A stretch of DNA of 64,000 nucleotides from Filimonas zeae (GTDB lineage Bacteria; Bacteroidota; Bacteroidia; Chitinophagales; Chitinophagaceae): contig NZ_BMIB01000002.1 in the NCBI RefSeq assembly GCF_014641615.1, positions 372,001 to 436,000 on the forward strand, written 5' to 3'. The stretch's first letter is position 1. Each line of letters begins with the position of its first letter. This document shows positions 10,401 to 20,896 of the stretch, in pieces. Made by a program: the position numbers and the translations under genes. The notes beneath the pieces were generated by a model that was not told the DNA's origin, made no database searches, and was given only the letters and a program-made list of their open reading frames with translations.

Positions 10401-10444
10401 GCCACTTACCACGCAAAAAAGCACATTTGTTGCCGGTAAGTGGC
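10401..10444. repeat. Ten-base inverted repeat in the ppsA-susC gap
   Basis: GCCACTTACC at 10401-10410 is the exact reverse complement of GGTAAGTGGC at 10435-10444, with 24 bases between. It lies just before the first CCGTTTAAACGG palindrome and could be a second regulator dyad or a leader hairpin. No coding region is seen in this gap apart from a doubtful 87-codon frame that I do not accept. Confidence 0.5.
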
Positions 10445-10455
10445 CCTAAACCCAC

Positions 10456-10467
10456 CCGTTTAAACGG
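10456..10467. promoter_or_regulatory. Operator-like palindrome, distal copy
   Basis: CCGTTTAAACGG is a perfect 12-base palindrome about 210 bases upstream of ppsA. The same core recurs at 10934-10945. The symmetry and spacing resemble operators of LacI-family regulators, but no such regulator lies in this window. Confidence 0.55.
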
Positions 10468-10777
10468 TAACCAGGCAGTAAAAAGGATAGTTATTTTTTA
10501 AAATAGCAGGCCGGATACAGCCTTTACGCCAACAAATCGGTTTGTGCAACGCACTTATCAGAAGCATACGGCGCCGAAATTTCGAAATCAACAAATATTG
10601 CCGGCAGTGGTAACACCCGGTAAAAAAAGTACTGTTAGCCACATTGATACCGCTAAAGGTTACTGCTAAGGAAAAACGAAAGCACCGGTGTAGTGTATTT
10701 TTTGAATGACGTAGTATAAACAATTGGTTATCAAATTAATTTTTCTGGTCTGTAGAGGTTTTGACGTACTCCCCTTT

Positions 10778-10807
10778 TTTGTAATTTCTTAACATTTTCT
10801 AAAATTG
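10778..10807 (+). promoter_or_regulatory. Candidate promoter of the tandem susCD operon
   Basis: TTTG at 10778-10781 and TAAAATTG at 10800-10807, 18 bases apart, resemble the Bacteroidota -33/-7 pair with one base of spacing and one -7 base off. It would give a leader of nearly 200 bases that includes the palindrome at 10932. Confidence 0.35.
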
Positions 10808-10931
10808 CACCCGGTTTAGCCAACGAAACTCCTTCATAAAAAACTGGTAAAACCAAAACGAAATGCTTGTCAACTACTGGTATCCCTGCCGGACGTATAT
10901 CCGGCCCCCTTCGATGTATTTGAATTTCCCG

Positions 10932-10947
10932 AACCGTTTAAACGGTT
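10932..10947. promoter_or_regulatory. Operator-like palindrome, proximal copy
   Basis: AACCGTTTAAACGGTT is a perfect 16-base palindrome, 60 bases before the susC start, sharing its 12-base core with the site at 10456-10467. Its position downstream of the candidate promoter fits a repressor roadblock; this is inference. Confidence 0.6.
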
Positions 10948-11007
10948 TAGCAACAGTATTACCGCAGTTATTTTATTAATCACTACCAAAACAACCACGT
11001 GAGAATT

Positions 11008-14000
11008 ATGAATAAAAGACAGCTTTTATCCAGGATTCTGGTATTTATTATGGCCATCGTTATTCAGCAGGATGGCTTTGCACAAACCAGAAAAATCAGC
11101 GGAACTATTCTTGACGACAAAGGCGCACCTGTTTCCGGTGCTTCTGTATCGGCAACCCGGGCTACACAAAAAACCTCCACAGGTACCCTTACCGATGCGC
11201 AAGGCAGTTTTACCCTGAATATTGACGATACGTATAAAACGTTAACCATTACAGGCGTGGGCTTTACCCCACAGGATATTAATATAGGCAGCAACGCAGT
11301 TTTTACCATTACCCTTCAGCGGAGCGATGCCGCCAACCTGGGCGATGTAATTGTGGTAGCCTACGGGCAACAGAAAAAAGCTTCTGTTACCGCTGCCATC
11401 AGCACCATCAACGCTAAGGAAATTGTACAGTCGCCGGTGGCCAACATCAGCAATGCGCTGGCAGGCCGTTTACCGGGGCTTATTTCTGTGCAAAGCTCCG
11501 GCAAACCGGGCTCAGATGCCTCTACCCTTTATATAAGAGGTGTGGGTACCTATACCGGCAACACGGCACCACTGATTATGGTGGATGGCATTGTGCGCGA
11601 TACGTACAACGATATTGACCCTAACGAAATTGACAATATCAGTATTCTGAAAGATGCCAGTGCCACGGCGGTGTTTGGTGTACGCGGCGCCAATGGGGTT
11701 ATACTTATCAATACCAAACGCGGTAAAGAAGGCACCCCACGGGTAAGCGCTACCGTACAGGCTGCTGCCAACCAGTTTACCAGACAGCCTAAATACGTAA
11801 ACTCATTTCAATACGCCACCCTGCGCAATGAACAGATATGGGAAACCTACTGGCAGCAACACGCTAACGATGCAGATGTGGCAAACAGGGCAGATGGCTG
11901 GGCCAACTTTGTAGCCAAAAGAAAAACCGGTTATACGCCGCAGTATTCTGATGAAGATCTGAAATACTATCAGAATGCACATACGCCTAAGCTGGCAGAT
12001 GGCTCTCCTAACCCGTACTACGATCCGTATTTTCACCCCGATCAGGACTGGCAATCGCAGATTTACAAAAAACGCGCACCACAGGTACAGGCCAACGTAA
12101 ACATTACCGGCGGTACCAAAGGCATGAAGTACTTTCTCTCTGCCGGTTATTTAACCCAGGGCGGTTTGTTTAAAACAGACTACATGCCCTTTTCCAGTGA
12201 GATGGATTATAAAAAAGACCGCTACAACCTCAGAGGTAACTTTGACTTTGATGTAAATGACAACCTGAAAGTTTCCGTAGATATAGGAACCCAGTTTGTG
12301 CAGATTTCAGGCATGAACAACGATGGCTATAACTATGAGAAAAACCTGATGTGGACCAACCCCATGGGCTCGCCCGGGTATGTAGATGGAAAATTTGTAT
12401 TTATCTGGAACCAGACGGCAGAGCAGTTTAACCCACTGTACAGCCTGGCCATGCGTAACCAGTATAACATTAATAACAACAGTACACTTAACTCCGCCCT
12501 TCGGGTAACGCATAAGCTGGACTTTATTACCAAAGGCCTTACCGCCAACGTACGAGGTTCGTACGACAGCTATTTCTCCAGCACTTCCGGCGGCCAGTCG
12601 TTTCCTGTATACTGGACGGTACGCGCCAACCCCAACGGCGACAAACTGAACCCTATATGGGTGCAGATGAATAACGAAGCGCCCTCGCAGCGTTTTGTAA
12701 ACTGGTATTCCGGCAAGTGGCGTACCTGGTATGCAGAAGCCGCCTTGAACTATAACCGCACCTTTGGCGATCATGCTTTTTCAGGCCTGGCTATGGCCAA
12801 CCTGAGCAAAAAGTTTGATCCTAACCTGGCCTATAACCTGCCCCACGCCTATCAGAGCCTGGTAGGAAGGGTTACGTATGCTTATAAGGGCAAATACCTG
12901 GCAGAGTTTAACATGGGCCTTAACGGTTCTGAAAACTTTCCCGAAGGCAAAAGATTTGGTTACTTTCCCGCGTATTCAGCAGGCTGGGTGGCCAGTAAAG
13001 AAGACTTCTGGCCCAAAAACAACATTGTTACTTTCTTAAAAATAAGAGGGTCGGTAGGTAAAGTAGGTAATGATGTAGTGGGTGGCACCCGCTATATGTA
13101 TCTGCCCGATGTATGGGCATACAGCAGTGCGGTAATGAATGGATACTACTTTGGTCAGTACGGCTCTAACCGCAACAATATACAGGGCGCCTACGAAAGC
13201 AAACTGGGCAACCCCAATGTTACCTGGGAAACCTCTCAGAAAGCCAATATTGGTTTTGAAATAAACCTGTTTAAAGAAAAGGTGGCCATTACTTTCGATC
13301 ATTTTACAGAGCAGCGGAAAGACATTCTTTCTTCCAAAGGCACTGTTCCCGGTATTGTATCTGCCAACCTGCCCCCTTACAACTTAGGCCAGGTAGAAAA
13401 CTGGGGTAACGAGCTGGAAATTATTTACCGCGATAAAGGTGGTAAAAACTTCAGCTACTGGGTAAAAGGCAATATTGCCAACAACAAAAACAGAATTGTT
13501 TTCCGCGACGAACCTATTGTTTCCGGACTGGAATACCAGGCATTAACAGGCAAACCTATTGGCCAGGGCTCTTATTTACAAGCCGATGGACTGTACACCT
13601 CCTGGAGCGAACTGTATGCAGTAGATGCTGCCAATAACCCCATTTTATCGCAGCCGGTTACCGCAAAAGGCCCCGATGGTAAAACGTACACCAACGCCGG
13701 CGGACAGGTAGTATACCAGAAAGACCTTGCTTTTGGCAACGTGCCTTTACAGCCAGGTGATATTAAAATGACGGACATTAACTACGATGGCGTTATTGAC
13801 AGCAGAGATTACAAAAGATCGGGCTATACCAATATTCCGCAGATTACCTATGGCGTAAGCTTTGGTTTTAACTACAAAGGCTTTGATATGTCTGTGTTAC
13901 TGCAGGGTGCTGCCAATGTAGCCGCCAACCCAATGCCTGCTACCAACCTGCACTTTAACGGTACTACTGAGGCGTTGTTTGAGGTAGACTGGAACCGCTT

Positions 14001-14310
14001 TACACCGGAGCGTTATGCTGCGGGTGAAAAAATAGCCTTCCCTATTGCCGCCTATAACCGCCAGGCTTATCAGAATACTTTCTTCAATCTCAACACCTCT
14101 TATATACGCCTGAAAAATGTGGAAGTGGGTTACACTTTCCAACGCGGGCTGCTGAGCAGGGCGGGCCTGAATTCTGTTCGCATATATGTAAACGGATTTA
14201 ACCTGTATACCTGGAATAAGAACAAGATATGGGGCGATCCTGAAAACATGGGCTTTATGGGTTATCCGCTTACCCGCACTTATAACGCAGGTATTAATAT
14301 CGGATTCTGA
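11008..14310 (+). CDS. SusC/RagA TonB-linked outer-membrane transporter (first tandem pair)
   Basis: 1100 residues from the ATG at 11008; a GTG at 10999 is in frame but unlikely. Signal peptide with hydrophobic LVFIMAIVIQQDGFAQ, then a carboxypeptidase-regulatory-like domain (about 30-105, ISGTILDDKGAPVSGASV), the plug with DVIVVAYGQQKKASVTAAIS near 115-135 and ISILKDASATAVFGVRGANG near 210-230, and a large barrel ending in GINIGF. There is no STN domain, so it is not of the FecR-signalling kind. It imports an oligomer through the outer membrane using TonB energy. The SusD partner begins 25 bases downstream, and a second pair follows in the same operon. Confidence 0.95.
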   Translation: MNKRQLLSRILVFIMAIVIQQDGFAQTRKISGTILDDKGAPVSGASVSATRATQKTSTGTLTDAQGSFTLNIDDTYKTLTITGVGFTPQDINIGSNAVFTITLQRSDAANLGDVIVVAYGQQKKASVTAAISTINAKEIVQSPVANISNALAGRLPGLISVQSSGKPGSDASTLYIRGVGTYTGNTAPLIMVDGIVRDTYNDIDPNEIDNISILKDASATAVFGVRGANGVILINTKRGKEGTPRVSATVQAAANQFTRQPKYVNSFQYATLRNEQIWETYWQQHANDADVANRADGWANFVAKRKTGYTPQYSDEDLKYYQNAHTPKLADGSPNPYYDPYFHPDQDWQSQIYKKRAPQVQANVNITGGTKGMKYFLSAGYLTQGGLFKTDYMPFSSEMDYKKDRYNLRGNFDFDVNDNLKVSVDIGTQFVQISGMNNDGYNYEKNLMWTNPMGSPGYVDGKFVFIWNQTAEQFNPLYSLAMRNQYNINNNSTLNSALRVTHKLDFITKGLTANVRGSYDSYFSSTSGGQSFPVYWTVRANPNGDKLNPIWVQMNNEAPSQRFVNWYSGKWRTWYAEAALNYNRTFGDHAFSGLAMANLSKKFDPNLAYNLPHAYQSLVGRVTYAYKGKYLAEFNMGLNGSENFPEGKRFGYFPAYSAGWVASKEDFWPKNNIVTFLKIRGSVGKVGNDVVGGTRYMYLPDVWAYSSAVMNGYYFGQYGSNRNNIQGAYESKLGNPNVTWETSQKANIGFEINLFKEKVAITFDHFTEQRKDILSSKGTVPGIVSANLPPYNLGQVENWGNELEIIYRDKGGKNFSYWVKGNIANNKNRIVFRDEPIVSGLEYQALTGKPIGQGSYLQADGLYTSWSELYAVDAANNPILSQPVTAKGPDGKTYTNAGGQVVYQKDLAFGNVPLQPGDIKMTDINYDGVIDSRDYKRSGYTNIPQITYGVSFGFNYKGFDMSVLLQGAANVAANPMPATNLHFNGTTEALFEVDWNRFTPERYAAGEKIAFPIAAYNRQAYQNTFFNLNTSYIRLKNVEVGYTFQRGLLSRAGLNSVRIYVNGFNLYTWNKNKIWGDPENMGFMGYPLTRTYNAGINIGF

Positions 14311-14335
14311 TTGTAGAACAGAAAAACGAAAAACA

Positions 14336-16261
14336 ATGAAAAAATTATATATTCCTTTAATGCTTGTTGCCGCCATAGGTACGGCGGGTATGATAACAGG
14401 CTGTACCAAAAACTTTCTGGAAAAGCCAAGGGGTGGCGATGTTACAGTGGATACTATTTTTCATACACAAAGGCAGGCGCAATATGCCGTAGCCGATATG
14501 TATGGCTGGTGTATACCTACCGGTTTTGTAATGAATGCTTCCGGCGACAGCCGTGAAGATGTACTTACCGATCAGGTACACCTGCTGCTGCCCGGTGCTG
14601 CCTGGGTAGCCGGCAACTTAAACTTTCAATATTATATAGCAGGTGGTATGGCCCCTACCTACAGCATAGACAGAGGCCCCATTACATCCCGCGGCAATAC
14701 CGCTGCCACTGCCTTTACCGGCTGGTATAAAGCAATACGCAAAGCCAACCTGGTATTAAAAAACATTGGTTCGGTAACGGATGCTACCGAAGACTGGAAA
14801 ACCGATGTAAAAGGCCAGGCTTTGTTTTGCCGTGCTATGGCGCACTACAGTGCTTTTCGCCTGTATGGCGGCATACCGCTGGTAAAAGATGTGCTGCTAG
14901 GTGATGGTAATATTTCCATTCCCCGTTCTTCTGTACAAACTGTGGTAGATACACTGGTAAGCTGGTGCGATGAAGCTGCTGCCCTGCTGCCCCCCGGCCG
15001 GTCAACCAACGACTATGGCAGGGTAACCAGTATTGCTGCACTGGCGCTGAAGGCAAGAGTATTACTGTATGCTGCCAGCCCGCTGTACAACACACCTGAC
15101 AATATGAAGGCAGGTGTTACGGGCGCCCGCTTTGGTGATGCCAGAGACTCTGTTTTATGTTACACCAGCTACAACAAAGAACGCTGGAAAAGAGCCGCAG
15201 ATGCCGCTAAAGCGGTTATTGACGCAGCCGGTGCTTCCGGGGTTACTTTATACAATACAGGTAAACCCCTTACCACTGCCAAAACAGATAACTACGCCGG
15301 TTTAGGTGATTATGAAGCTGTTTGCAACAACGTGTTTGGTACTACCGGCACCTATGGCAACCCTGAAATGATACTGGTAAACACCTACAACCACAACGAT
15401 GCTAATAAAGATGGCTGGGCAGACTGGGGGCGGTACAACTCTTCTAAAGTGCGCATGATGGGCTGGGGTGCTAAAAACAATGTACCGGTTGAGTTTTTAC
15501 AGGTATATGAGAAAAGAGATGGTACCAAATGGACGGCTACGCCTTCAGGTACGGACTTCAAAGCTTATTTCGAAGGGTTAAACCTGGACCCACGCGCTTA
15601 TCAGAGCCTTGCCTGGGGTGGCCAGTGGTATAACAGCGGCAAAACCTTTCTGCCGTATTACAGGCAATCTGCAGATGGCGCTTATGCCAAAGGCAGCCTG
15701 GCAGATGATACCAACGCAGGCGATGGCACCGGCAGTGCCGTGGAATGTGCCAAGTTTGTAGCCCGTGTGGATAACAACAACGACAACCATTTTGCATGGC
15801 CTGTTTTTCGCCTGGCAGAATTTTATCTGAGCTATGCAGAGGCATTGAATGAATACAATGGCCCCTCAGCAGATGCCTTCCTGTATATGAACCTTATACG
15901 CCAGCGGGCAGGTATGCCGGATAAAGATGCCACCACCCTTACCGATCAGGTATCATTCAGAGCAGCTATTCAGAACGAACGTACCGTAGAACTGGCTTTT
16001 GAAGACCACAGGTATAACGATTTACACCGCTGGTTAACAGCCCATGTAGTGTTAAGCAAAACCTTCAATGGTTTTGCGGTAACCGCCTCTACCAACGGCA
16101 TTACGCCCAAACCTACCAACCCGTACCTGAACTGGACGCTGGTTTCATACGGCGCCAGAACCTACCCGGCCAGGTACTACTATGTACCCTTCCCTTATAC
16201 GGAAGTAAGTATGCGCTATTTAGGCGGTGCAAACTGGGATGGTCAGAATCCGGGATGGTAA
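14336..16261 (+). CDS. RagB/SusD family lipoprotein (first tandem pair)
   Basis: 641 residues. Lipoprotein signal with cysteine at about residue 23 (GMITGCTKN), followed by the SusD-type FLEKPRGG. Helical TPR-like SusD core, and the C-terminal SusD signature with RAAIQNERTVELAFEDHRYNDLHRW broken over residues near 550-570. It is larger than the usual 500-600 residues. It should be the surface binding partner of the preceding SusC. The ligand is unknown; no glycoside hydrolase or peptidase is encoded beside it. Confidence 0.93.
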   Translation: MKKLYIPLMLVAAIGTAGMITGCTKNFLEKPRGGDVTVDTIFHTQRQAQYAVADMYGWCIPTGFVMNASGDSREDVLTDQVHLLLPGAAWVAGNLNFQYYIAGGMAPTYSIDRGPITSRGNTAATAFTGWYKAIRKANLVLKNIGSVTDATEDWKTDVKGQALFCRAMAHYSAFRLYGGIPLVKDVLLGDGNISIPRSSVQTVVDTLVSWCDEAAALLPPGRSTNDYGRVTSIAALALKARVLLYAASPLYNTPDNMKAGVTGARFGDARDSVLCYTSYNKERWKRAADAAKAVIDAAGASGVTLYNTGKPLTTAKTDNYAGLGDYEAVCNNVFGTTGTYGNPEMILVNTYNHNDANKDGWADWGRYNSSKVRMMGWGAKNNVPVEFLQVYEKRDGTKWTATPSGTDFKAYFEGLNLDPRAYQSLAWGGQWYNSGKTFLPYYRQSADGAYAKGSLADDTNAGDGTGSAVECAKFVARVDNNNDNHFAWPVFRLAEFYLSYAEALNEYNGPSADAFLYMNLIRQRAGMPDKDATTLTDQVSFRAAIQNERTVELAFEDHRYNDLHRWLTAHVVLSKTFNGFAVTASTNGITPKPTNPYLNWTLVSYGARTYPARYYYVPFPYTEVSMRYLGGANWDGQNPGW

Positions 16262-16291
16262 AAGAGTTTATTGAACGTTTAAGCTGAAAAA

Positions 16292-19144
16292 ATGAAATCT
16301 AACAACAAACATATTCTTGCCGGGCTATTGCTGCTTTCCGCAGCTACGGCTACACAGGCACAAACGCTGAATACCGTACTGGCCGATTCGCTGGCAGCGG
16401 CTACACGCGTAACAGAGAACAGGGTTGACATGGGCATACGCAACGAAAAAAAATGGCGTACCACAGGTGCAGTTTTTACCATTACCGGTGAAGAACTGTC
16501 CAGAACCAATGCCAGCAACCTGCTGAATACTTTACAGGCCAGAATACCAGGGTTATCTGTAGAAGCAGGTGCCGGTGAGCCCGGATATGACAATCCTTTC
16601 CTGTTCATACGCGGCCAGAGCAGCTGGAACGTGGCAGAGAATGCTTTGGCTATTTATCTGGACGGGTTTCAGGTAGATCTGAATGCATTGTCCGCCCTAT
16701 CACCTTTCGAAATTGAAACCATTACGGTACTGAAAGATGCCGCAGCGGCAGCTGTGTATGGCTTTCGCAGTGGCACAGGGGTGTTAAGCATCCGTACCAA
16801 AGAAGGTACCACCAACGGCAAAACCAAAATAGAACTGAATGCCCGTTATGGCAACTTACGCCCCATAGCCATGCCTAAAGTAATGGATGCCTATGGTTAT
16901 GTTACTGCCTATAACCAGGCTTTAAAGAACGATGGCTTGCCCATTAAGTACTACAATCCCGAACTGTATAAAGCAAGCGATGATCCTTTTCACCCGAATG
17001 TAAACTGGTACGATAAGGTGCTCAACAACAGTTCTGCCACGCAGGATTACAATCTTTCTTTCAGAGGCGGTAATAACAGAGCCCGCTTTTTTGTACTGGG
17101 TGGTCTTACCGATTTTAAAGGCGCTTACAAAGACGCCGATGCGGTAAACAAAGACTTTGGTACCAATGCTAAATTCAAAAGAATCAATCTGCGGGCAAAT
17201 GTAAATGTGCAGCTGAATGCAAACCTTTCGGTAAAAGCAACCGTATCCGGTATTACAGAAGATCGTAACACACCTGCCGGTTTTACTGCTTCCCAGCTTT
17301 TTGCCAACCTGTTGCGTCTTCCTGCTGCTGCCTTTCCGGTAAAGAACCTGAACGGCACCTGGGGTAACAATGCGGTATACAACTTCAACCCTGTGCAGCT
17401 ATTAAGGCAAAACGGTGTTTACAGTTCTCATACAAGAAGCCTGCAAACCAATATCAGTTTTGAACAGAAACTCGATGCCCTTACCAAAGGCTTATCCTTA
17501 CACGGTGGTATTTCATACAGCAACCTGTATGTAGGCATACTGGAAAAGAGATTTGCCGTACCTTCTTACGAAATAACCAAAGATGCCTATGATAACCCGG
17601 TGATAGATGCCAACGGCAACGTAACCTATAAAGTACTGGGTGCTGTAAGCCAGGGTATTACCGATGCCGGTAACGACCACTGGAACAGAAACGCTGTACA
17701 GCTGGGCTTTAACTACGACAGAACTTTTGGCAAACATACTTTTACAGGCTTTTTACAGGCCACCCGCTCTGGCTACTCGCACGACGGACAATTATATGCT
17801 GTAGTAGAGCAGGGCTTACGCGGCTCTGTTACCTATGATTACAGTCAGAAATATGTAGCAGACCTTTCCTTTTCCTATGCAGGTTCCGGCGATTTTAAGA
17901 ACGGTAGCCGTTACGGCCTGTTTCCTGCGCTGGGCTTAGGCTGGATAGCCAGCAACGAAGCTTTTCTGGCCAACAATAAAGTCATCAGCTTTTTAAAAGT
18001 AAGAGGCTCTTACGGCATTACCGGTAACACCAACGAAGCGTACCGCTTTCTGTTTGAAAAATGGGGCATTGGCGGCGGCGGTATTATACTGGGTACTACC
18101 AATACCACGTACGGCGGCCGTACAGAAGGCGCCTACCCTAACAGCAACTTTACATGGGAAGAAAAGAAAAGTGCTAACATTGGCGTAGACATAACACTGC
18201 TGAACAAACTGACTGCAACCATTGATGTGTTTACAGAAAAACGGAAAGGTATTCTGGAAGCCCCGGTAGGCGTTCCTCAATACACCGGCTTTACCTTCAG
18301 AAATACCAACACCGGGGAAGCCACCAATAAAGGAGCAGAAATTTCATTGCAGTATCGCGATAAAACCACAACCGGATTTGAATACTATGGTGGCGCAACC
18401 TTAGCCTACGCCCGTAACGAAATAACCAGAAGATCTCAGGAGGCACAGCCTTATGACTACCTGTACGAGAAAGGTTACAGAATTAACCAGTACAGAGGCC
18501 TGCAGAACGCCGGCTTTTATCAGGTAGCGGATTTTGATGCCAATGGCAACGTGGCAGCTGGGGTGGTTAAATCAACTTACGGTCAGGTACGCCCCGGCGA
18601 TCTGAAGTATGCAGACATTAATGGCGACGGCATTATTAACGATTACGATAAAACCCCGCTACGGTTTACCAAACTGCCTGAGATGACGCTTGGCTTTAAC
18701 ATCGGTTTCAAATATGCAGGTTTTGATTTTGATGCGTTTGTACAAGGCATCATGAACAGAACGGTAAACCTGCTGGACGAAGCGTTTACCTATACGCATC
18801 CTTTAGCCAACAACAACAACATTACTGCCTTTTCCAGTAACCCCTGGACGCCTGAAACAGCGGCAACCGCCACCTCGCCCCGCTTGTCCACCCTGGCCAA
18901 CAACAACAACGAGCAGCAGGCCGATTTCTGGCTCCGCAACGGTAACTACTTTAAACTGCGCAGTGCTGAGCTGGGTTATACCCTGCCCGCTAAAAAGTTT
19001 CTGAAGCGGTTTGATATACTGCGGGTGTATATAAGCGGTAACAACCTGCTCAGCACCAAAATTGACGGGCTGGAGCCGGAGCGGCTGTCTATGGGTTATC
19101 CTTTAATGAGAACCATTACCGCAGGCATCAAGGCAAAATTTTAG
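16292..19144 (+). CDS. SusC/RagA transporter lacking the N-terminal regulatory-like domain (second tandem pair)
   Basis: 950 residues. After the signal peptide (ILAGLLLLSAATATQAQ) the protein goes almost directly into the plug: there is no STN and no carboxypeptidase-regulatory-like domain, only a short linker (about 25-60). The plug shows FTITGEELSRTNASNLLNTL near 68-87 and ITVLKDAAAAAVYGFRSGTG near 145-165. The barrel ends in GIKAKF. It is about 150 residues shorter than its upstream paralogue. It lies 30 bases after the first SusD and 24 bases before the second SusD, so the two pairs form one transcription unit. Confidence 0.93.
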   Translation: MKSNNKHILAGLLLLSAATATQAQTLNTVLADSLAAATRVTENRVDMGIRNEKKWRTTGAVFTITGEELSRTNASNLLNTLQARIPGLSVEAGAGEPGYDNPFLFIRGQSSWNVAENALAIYLDGFQVDLNALSALSPFEIETITVLKDAAAAAVYGFRSGTGVLSIRTKEGTTNGKTKIELNARYGNLRPIAMPKVMDAYGYVTAYNQALKNDGLPIKYYNPELYKASDDPFHPNVNWYDKVLNNSSATQDYNLSFRGGNNRARFFVLGGLTDFKGAYKDADAVNKDFGTNAKFKRINLRANVNVQLNANLSVKATVSGITEDRNTPAGFTASQLFANLLRLPAAAFPVKNLNGTWGNNAVYNFNPVQLLRQNGVYSSHTRSLQTNISFEQKLDALTKGLSLHGGISYSNLYVGILEKRFAVPSYEITKDAYDNPVIDANGNVTYKVLGAVSQGITDAGNDHWNRNAVQLGFNYDRTFGKHTFTGFLQATRSGYSHDGQLYAVVEQGLRGSVTYDYSQKYVADLSFSYAGSGDFKNGSRYGLFPALGLGWIASNEAFLANNKVISFLKVRGSYGITGNTNEAYRFLFEKWGIGGGGIILGTTNTTYGGRTEGAYPNSNFTWEEKKSANIGVDITLLNKLTATIDVFTEKRKGILEAPVGVPQYTGFTFRNTNTGEATNKGAEISLQYRDKTTTGFEYYGGATLAYARNEITRRSQEAQPYDYLYEKGYRINQYRGLQNAGFYQVADFDANGNVAAGVVKSTYGQVRPGDLKYADINGDGIINDYDKTPLRFTKLPEMTLGFNIGFKYAGFDFDAFVQGIMNRTVNLLDEAFTYTHPLANNNNITAFSSNPWTPETAATATSPRLSTLANNNNEQQADFWLRNGNYFKLRSAELGYTLPAKKFLKRFDILRVYISGNNLLSTKIDGLEPERLSMGYPLMRTITAGIKAKF

Positions 19145-19168
19145 AACGAACACTTGAAATTCTACAGG

Positions 19169-20851
19169 ATGAAAAAGAATCATTATATCATCATAGCTGT
19201 CATGATTGCAGCCTTCGGTGCTGCTTCATGTAAGAAGGACTATCTGGATGTAAAAAAGATACCCGCCGATATGCCGGTTGAACTGATGTATAAAAGGTAC
19301 GATTATATACAGGGTATTGTATGGAATGCATACAGCTACCTGCCCGATGGCTTTGCCTGGCTGGACATGGAAGCCGCAACAGATGATGCGTACCATACCT
19401 TTGTAGGCAACCGTTCTCATATATTCAACTATGGCGTATGGAACCAGTTTAACAACCCGGATGGCGTATGGGCTAACTACTTTAACGGCATTTTCCAGGC
19501 CAACCTGTTTCTGAAACATAAAGGAGAGGCTGATTTATCGTCTATCGCCAACAGTATTGTAAACAACGATTCCACTGCTTATAAAAGAGCTGTTTCGAAT
19601 CTGAAGTTTATGGAGGGCGAATGTCATTTTCTGAAAGCCTTCTTTTACTTTGAACTGGTAAAACGTTATGGTGGCGTGCCTATTATTAATGAGCCGCTGG
19701 ATTACAACAAGCCGGAAACCTGGCAGGGCTTACAAAGAAACTCCGTAGATGAGTGCTTTAAATACATCGCCTCCTTACTGGATAAAGCAGCAGTAATTAT
19801 TCCGGACAGCGTACGCACCAACTCCGCCACCAGCTGGTACGAAAGCGGCAGGGTAACTTACGGCGCCATTAAAGCGCTTAAAGCAAGAGCATTGTTATAT
19901 GCAGCCAGCCCCTTGTATAAAGAAGCCGGTTCTACCTTTACCTGGGCTGACGCAGCAGCCGCCGCCCATGAGGTAATAGCCATGAACGTGTTTAACCTGG
20001 ATGCCTCTTATGCCAACCTGTCCGGTGCCGCTAACGTATCTTCTGCAGAAGCCATCTTTTTCAGAAGGCATGGCGCCCAGAACGGCCTGGAAAGAAACAA
20101 CTTTCCTATTGTGTTTGAAGGCAGCAACGGTAACAGCCTTACCCCCAGCCAGAACTTTGTGGATGAGTTTGAAGTAAAAACCGGCTCCACCTCAGTTCCG
20201 TTCGACTGGAATAATATAGCCCACGCATCCAGCCCCTACGCCAACAGAGATCCACGCCTGGCTGCCACCGTGGTAACCAACGGCACCTCCTTTAAATCCA
20301 CCACCATTCAAACCTACATTGGTGGCAACAGCGGCCAGCCCAAACTGAATGCAACCAAAACCGGCTATTATTTATCCAAGCACGTTAACCAGAGTGTAGA
20401 CCTGCTTAACAATACCACTACCACCCACCAGTGGTTGTATATCCGCTATGCTGAGGTACTGTTAAACTATGCAGAAGCCATGCTGAATGCCTATGGTGCC
20501 GCTGCAGACCCACAGGGCTATGGCATGACGGCACTACAGGCTATTAACAGGGTAAGAACCCGTAGCACCATGCCTGCCTTAACAGATGTTACTGCTGATG
20601 CTGTTGTGCACGAACGCAGGGTAGAGCTGGGCTTTGAAGGCCACCGCTGGTGGGATATGCGCAGATGGAAAAAAGCCAACGTTTTTGCACAACCTGTAAG
20701 AAGCATTACTATAACCCTTAACGGTTCCAACTTTGTATATACCCCAACCAAGCTGGAAGACAGAGTGTATGATGCCTCTAAAATGAACTGGTACCCTATT
20801 CCACAGGCCGAAATAACCAAAACCGGATGGCAGCAGAATACCGGTTGGTAA
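19169..20851 (+). CDS. RagB/SusD family lipoprotein (second tandem pair)
   Basis: About 560 residues from the ATG at 19169 (MKKNHYIIIAVMIAAFGA); a TTG start 15 bases upstream is in frame but less likely. Lipobox at GAASCKKDYLDV, the classical SusD start. SusD C-terminal signature VVHERRVELGFEGHRWWDMR, and an ending with NTGW. It pairs with the second SusC and probably captures a related or processed form of the same ligand. The next gene starts 45 bases downstream on the same strand. Confidence 0.94.
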   Translation: MKKNHYIIIAVMIAAFGAASCKKDYLDVKKIPADMPVELMYKRYDYIQGIVWNAYSYLPDGFAWLDMEAATDDAYHTFVGNRSHIFNYGVWNQFNNPDGVWANYFNGIFQANLFLKHKGEADLSSIANSIVNNDSTAYKRAVSNLKFMEGECHFLKAFFYFELVKRYGGVPIINEPLDYNKPETWQGLQRNSVDECFKYIASLLDKAAVIIPDSVRTNSATSWYESGRVTYGAIKALKARALLYAASPLYKEAGSTFTWADAAAAAHEVIAMNVFNLDASYANLSGAANVSSAEAIFFRRHGAQNGLERNNFPIVFEGSNGNSLTPSQNFVDEFEVKTGSTSVPFDWNNIAHASSPYANRDPRLAATVVTNGTSFKSTTIQTYIGGNSGQPKLNATKTGYYLSKHVNQSVDLLNNTTTTHQWLYIRYAEVLLNYAEAMLNAYGAAADPQGYGMTALQAINRVRTRSTMPALTDVTADAVVHERRVELGFEGHRWWDMRRWKKANVFAQPVRSITITLNGSNFVYTPTKLEDRVYDASKMNWYPIPQAEITKTGWQQNTGW

Positions 20852-20896
20852 TCCTTACAAGTAAAGCTTAGCACAAATACTATTAATAGTAAGATT

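Noticed and set aside
10460..10723. Minus-strand frame of 87 codons between ppsA and susC
   Set aside because: The product is rich in cysteine, histidine and arginine with no family pattern, it overlaps the operator-like palindrome and the inverted repeat, and it looks like chance.
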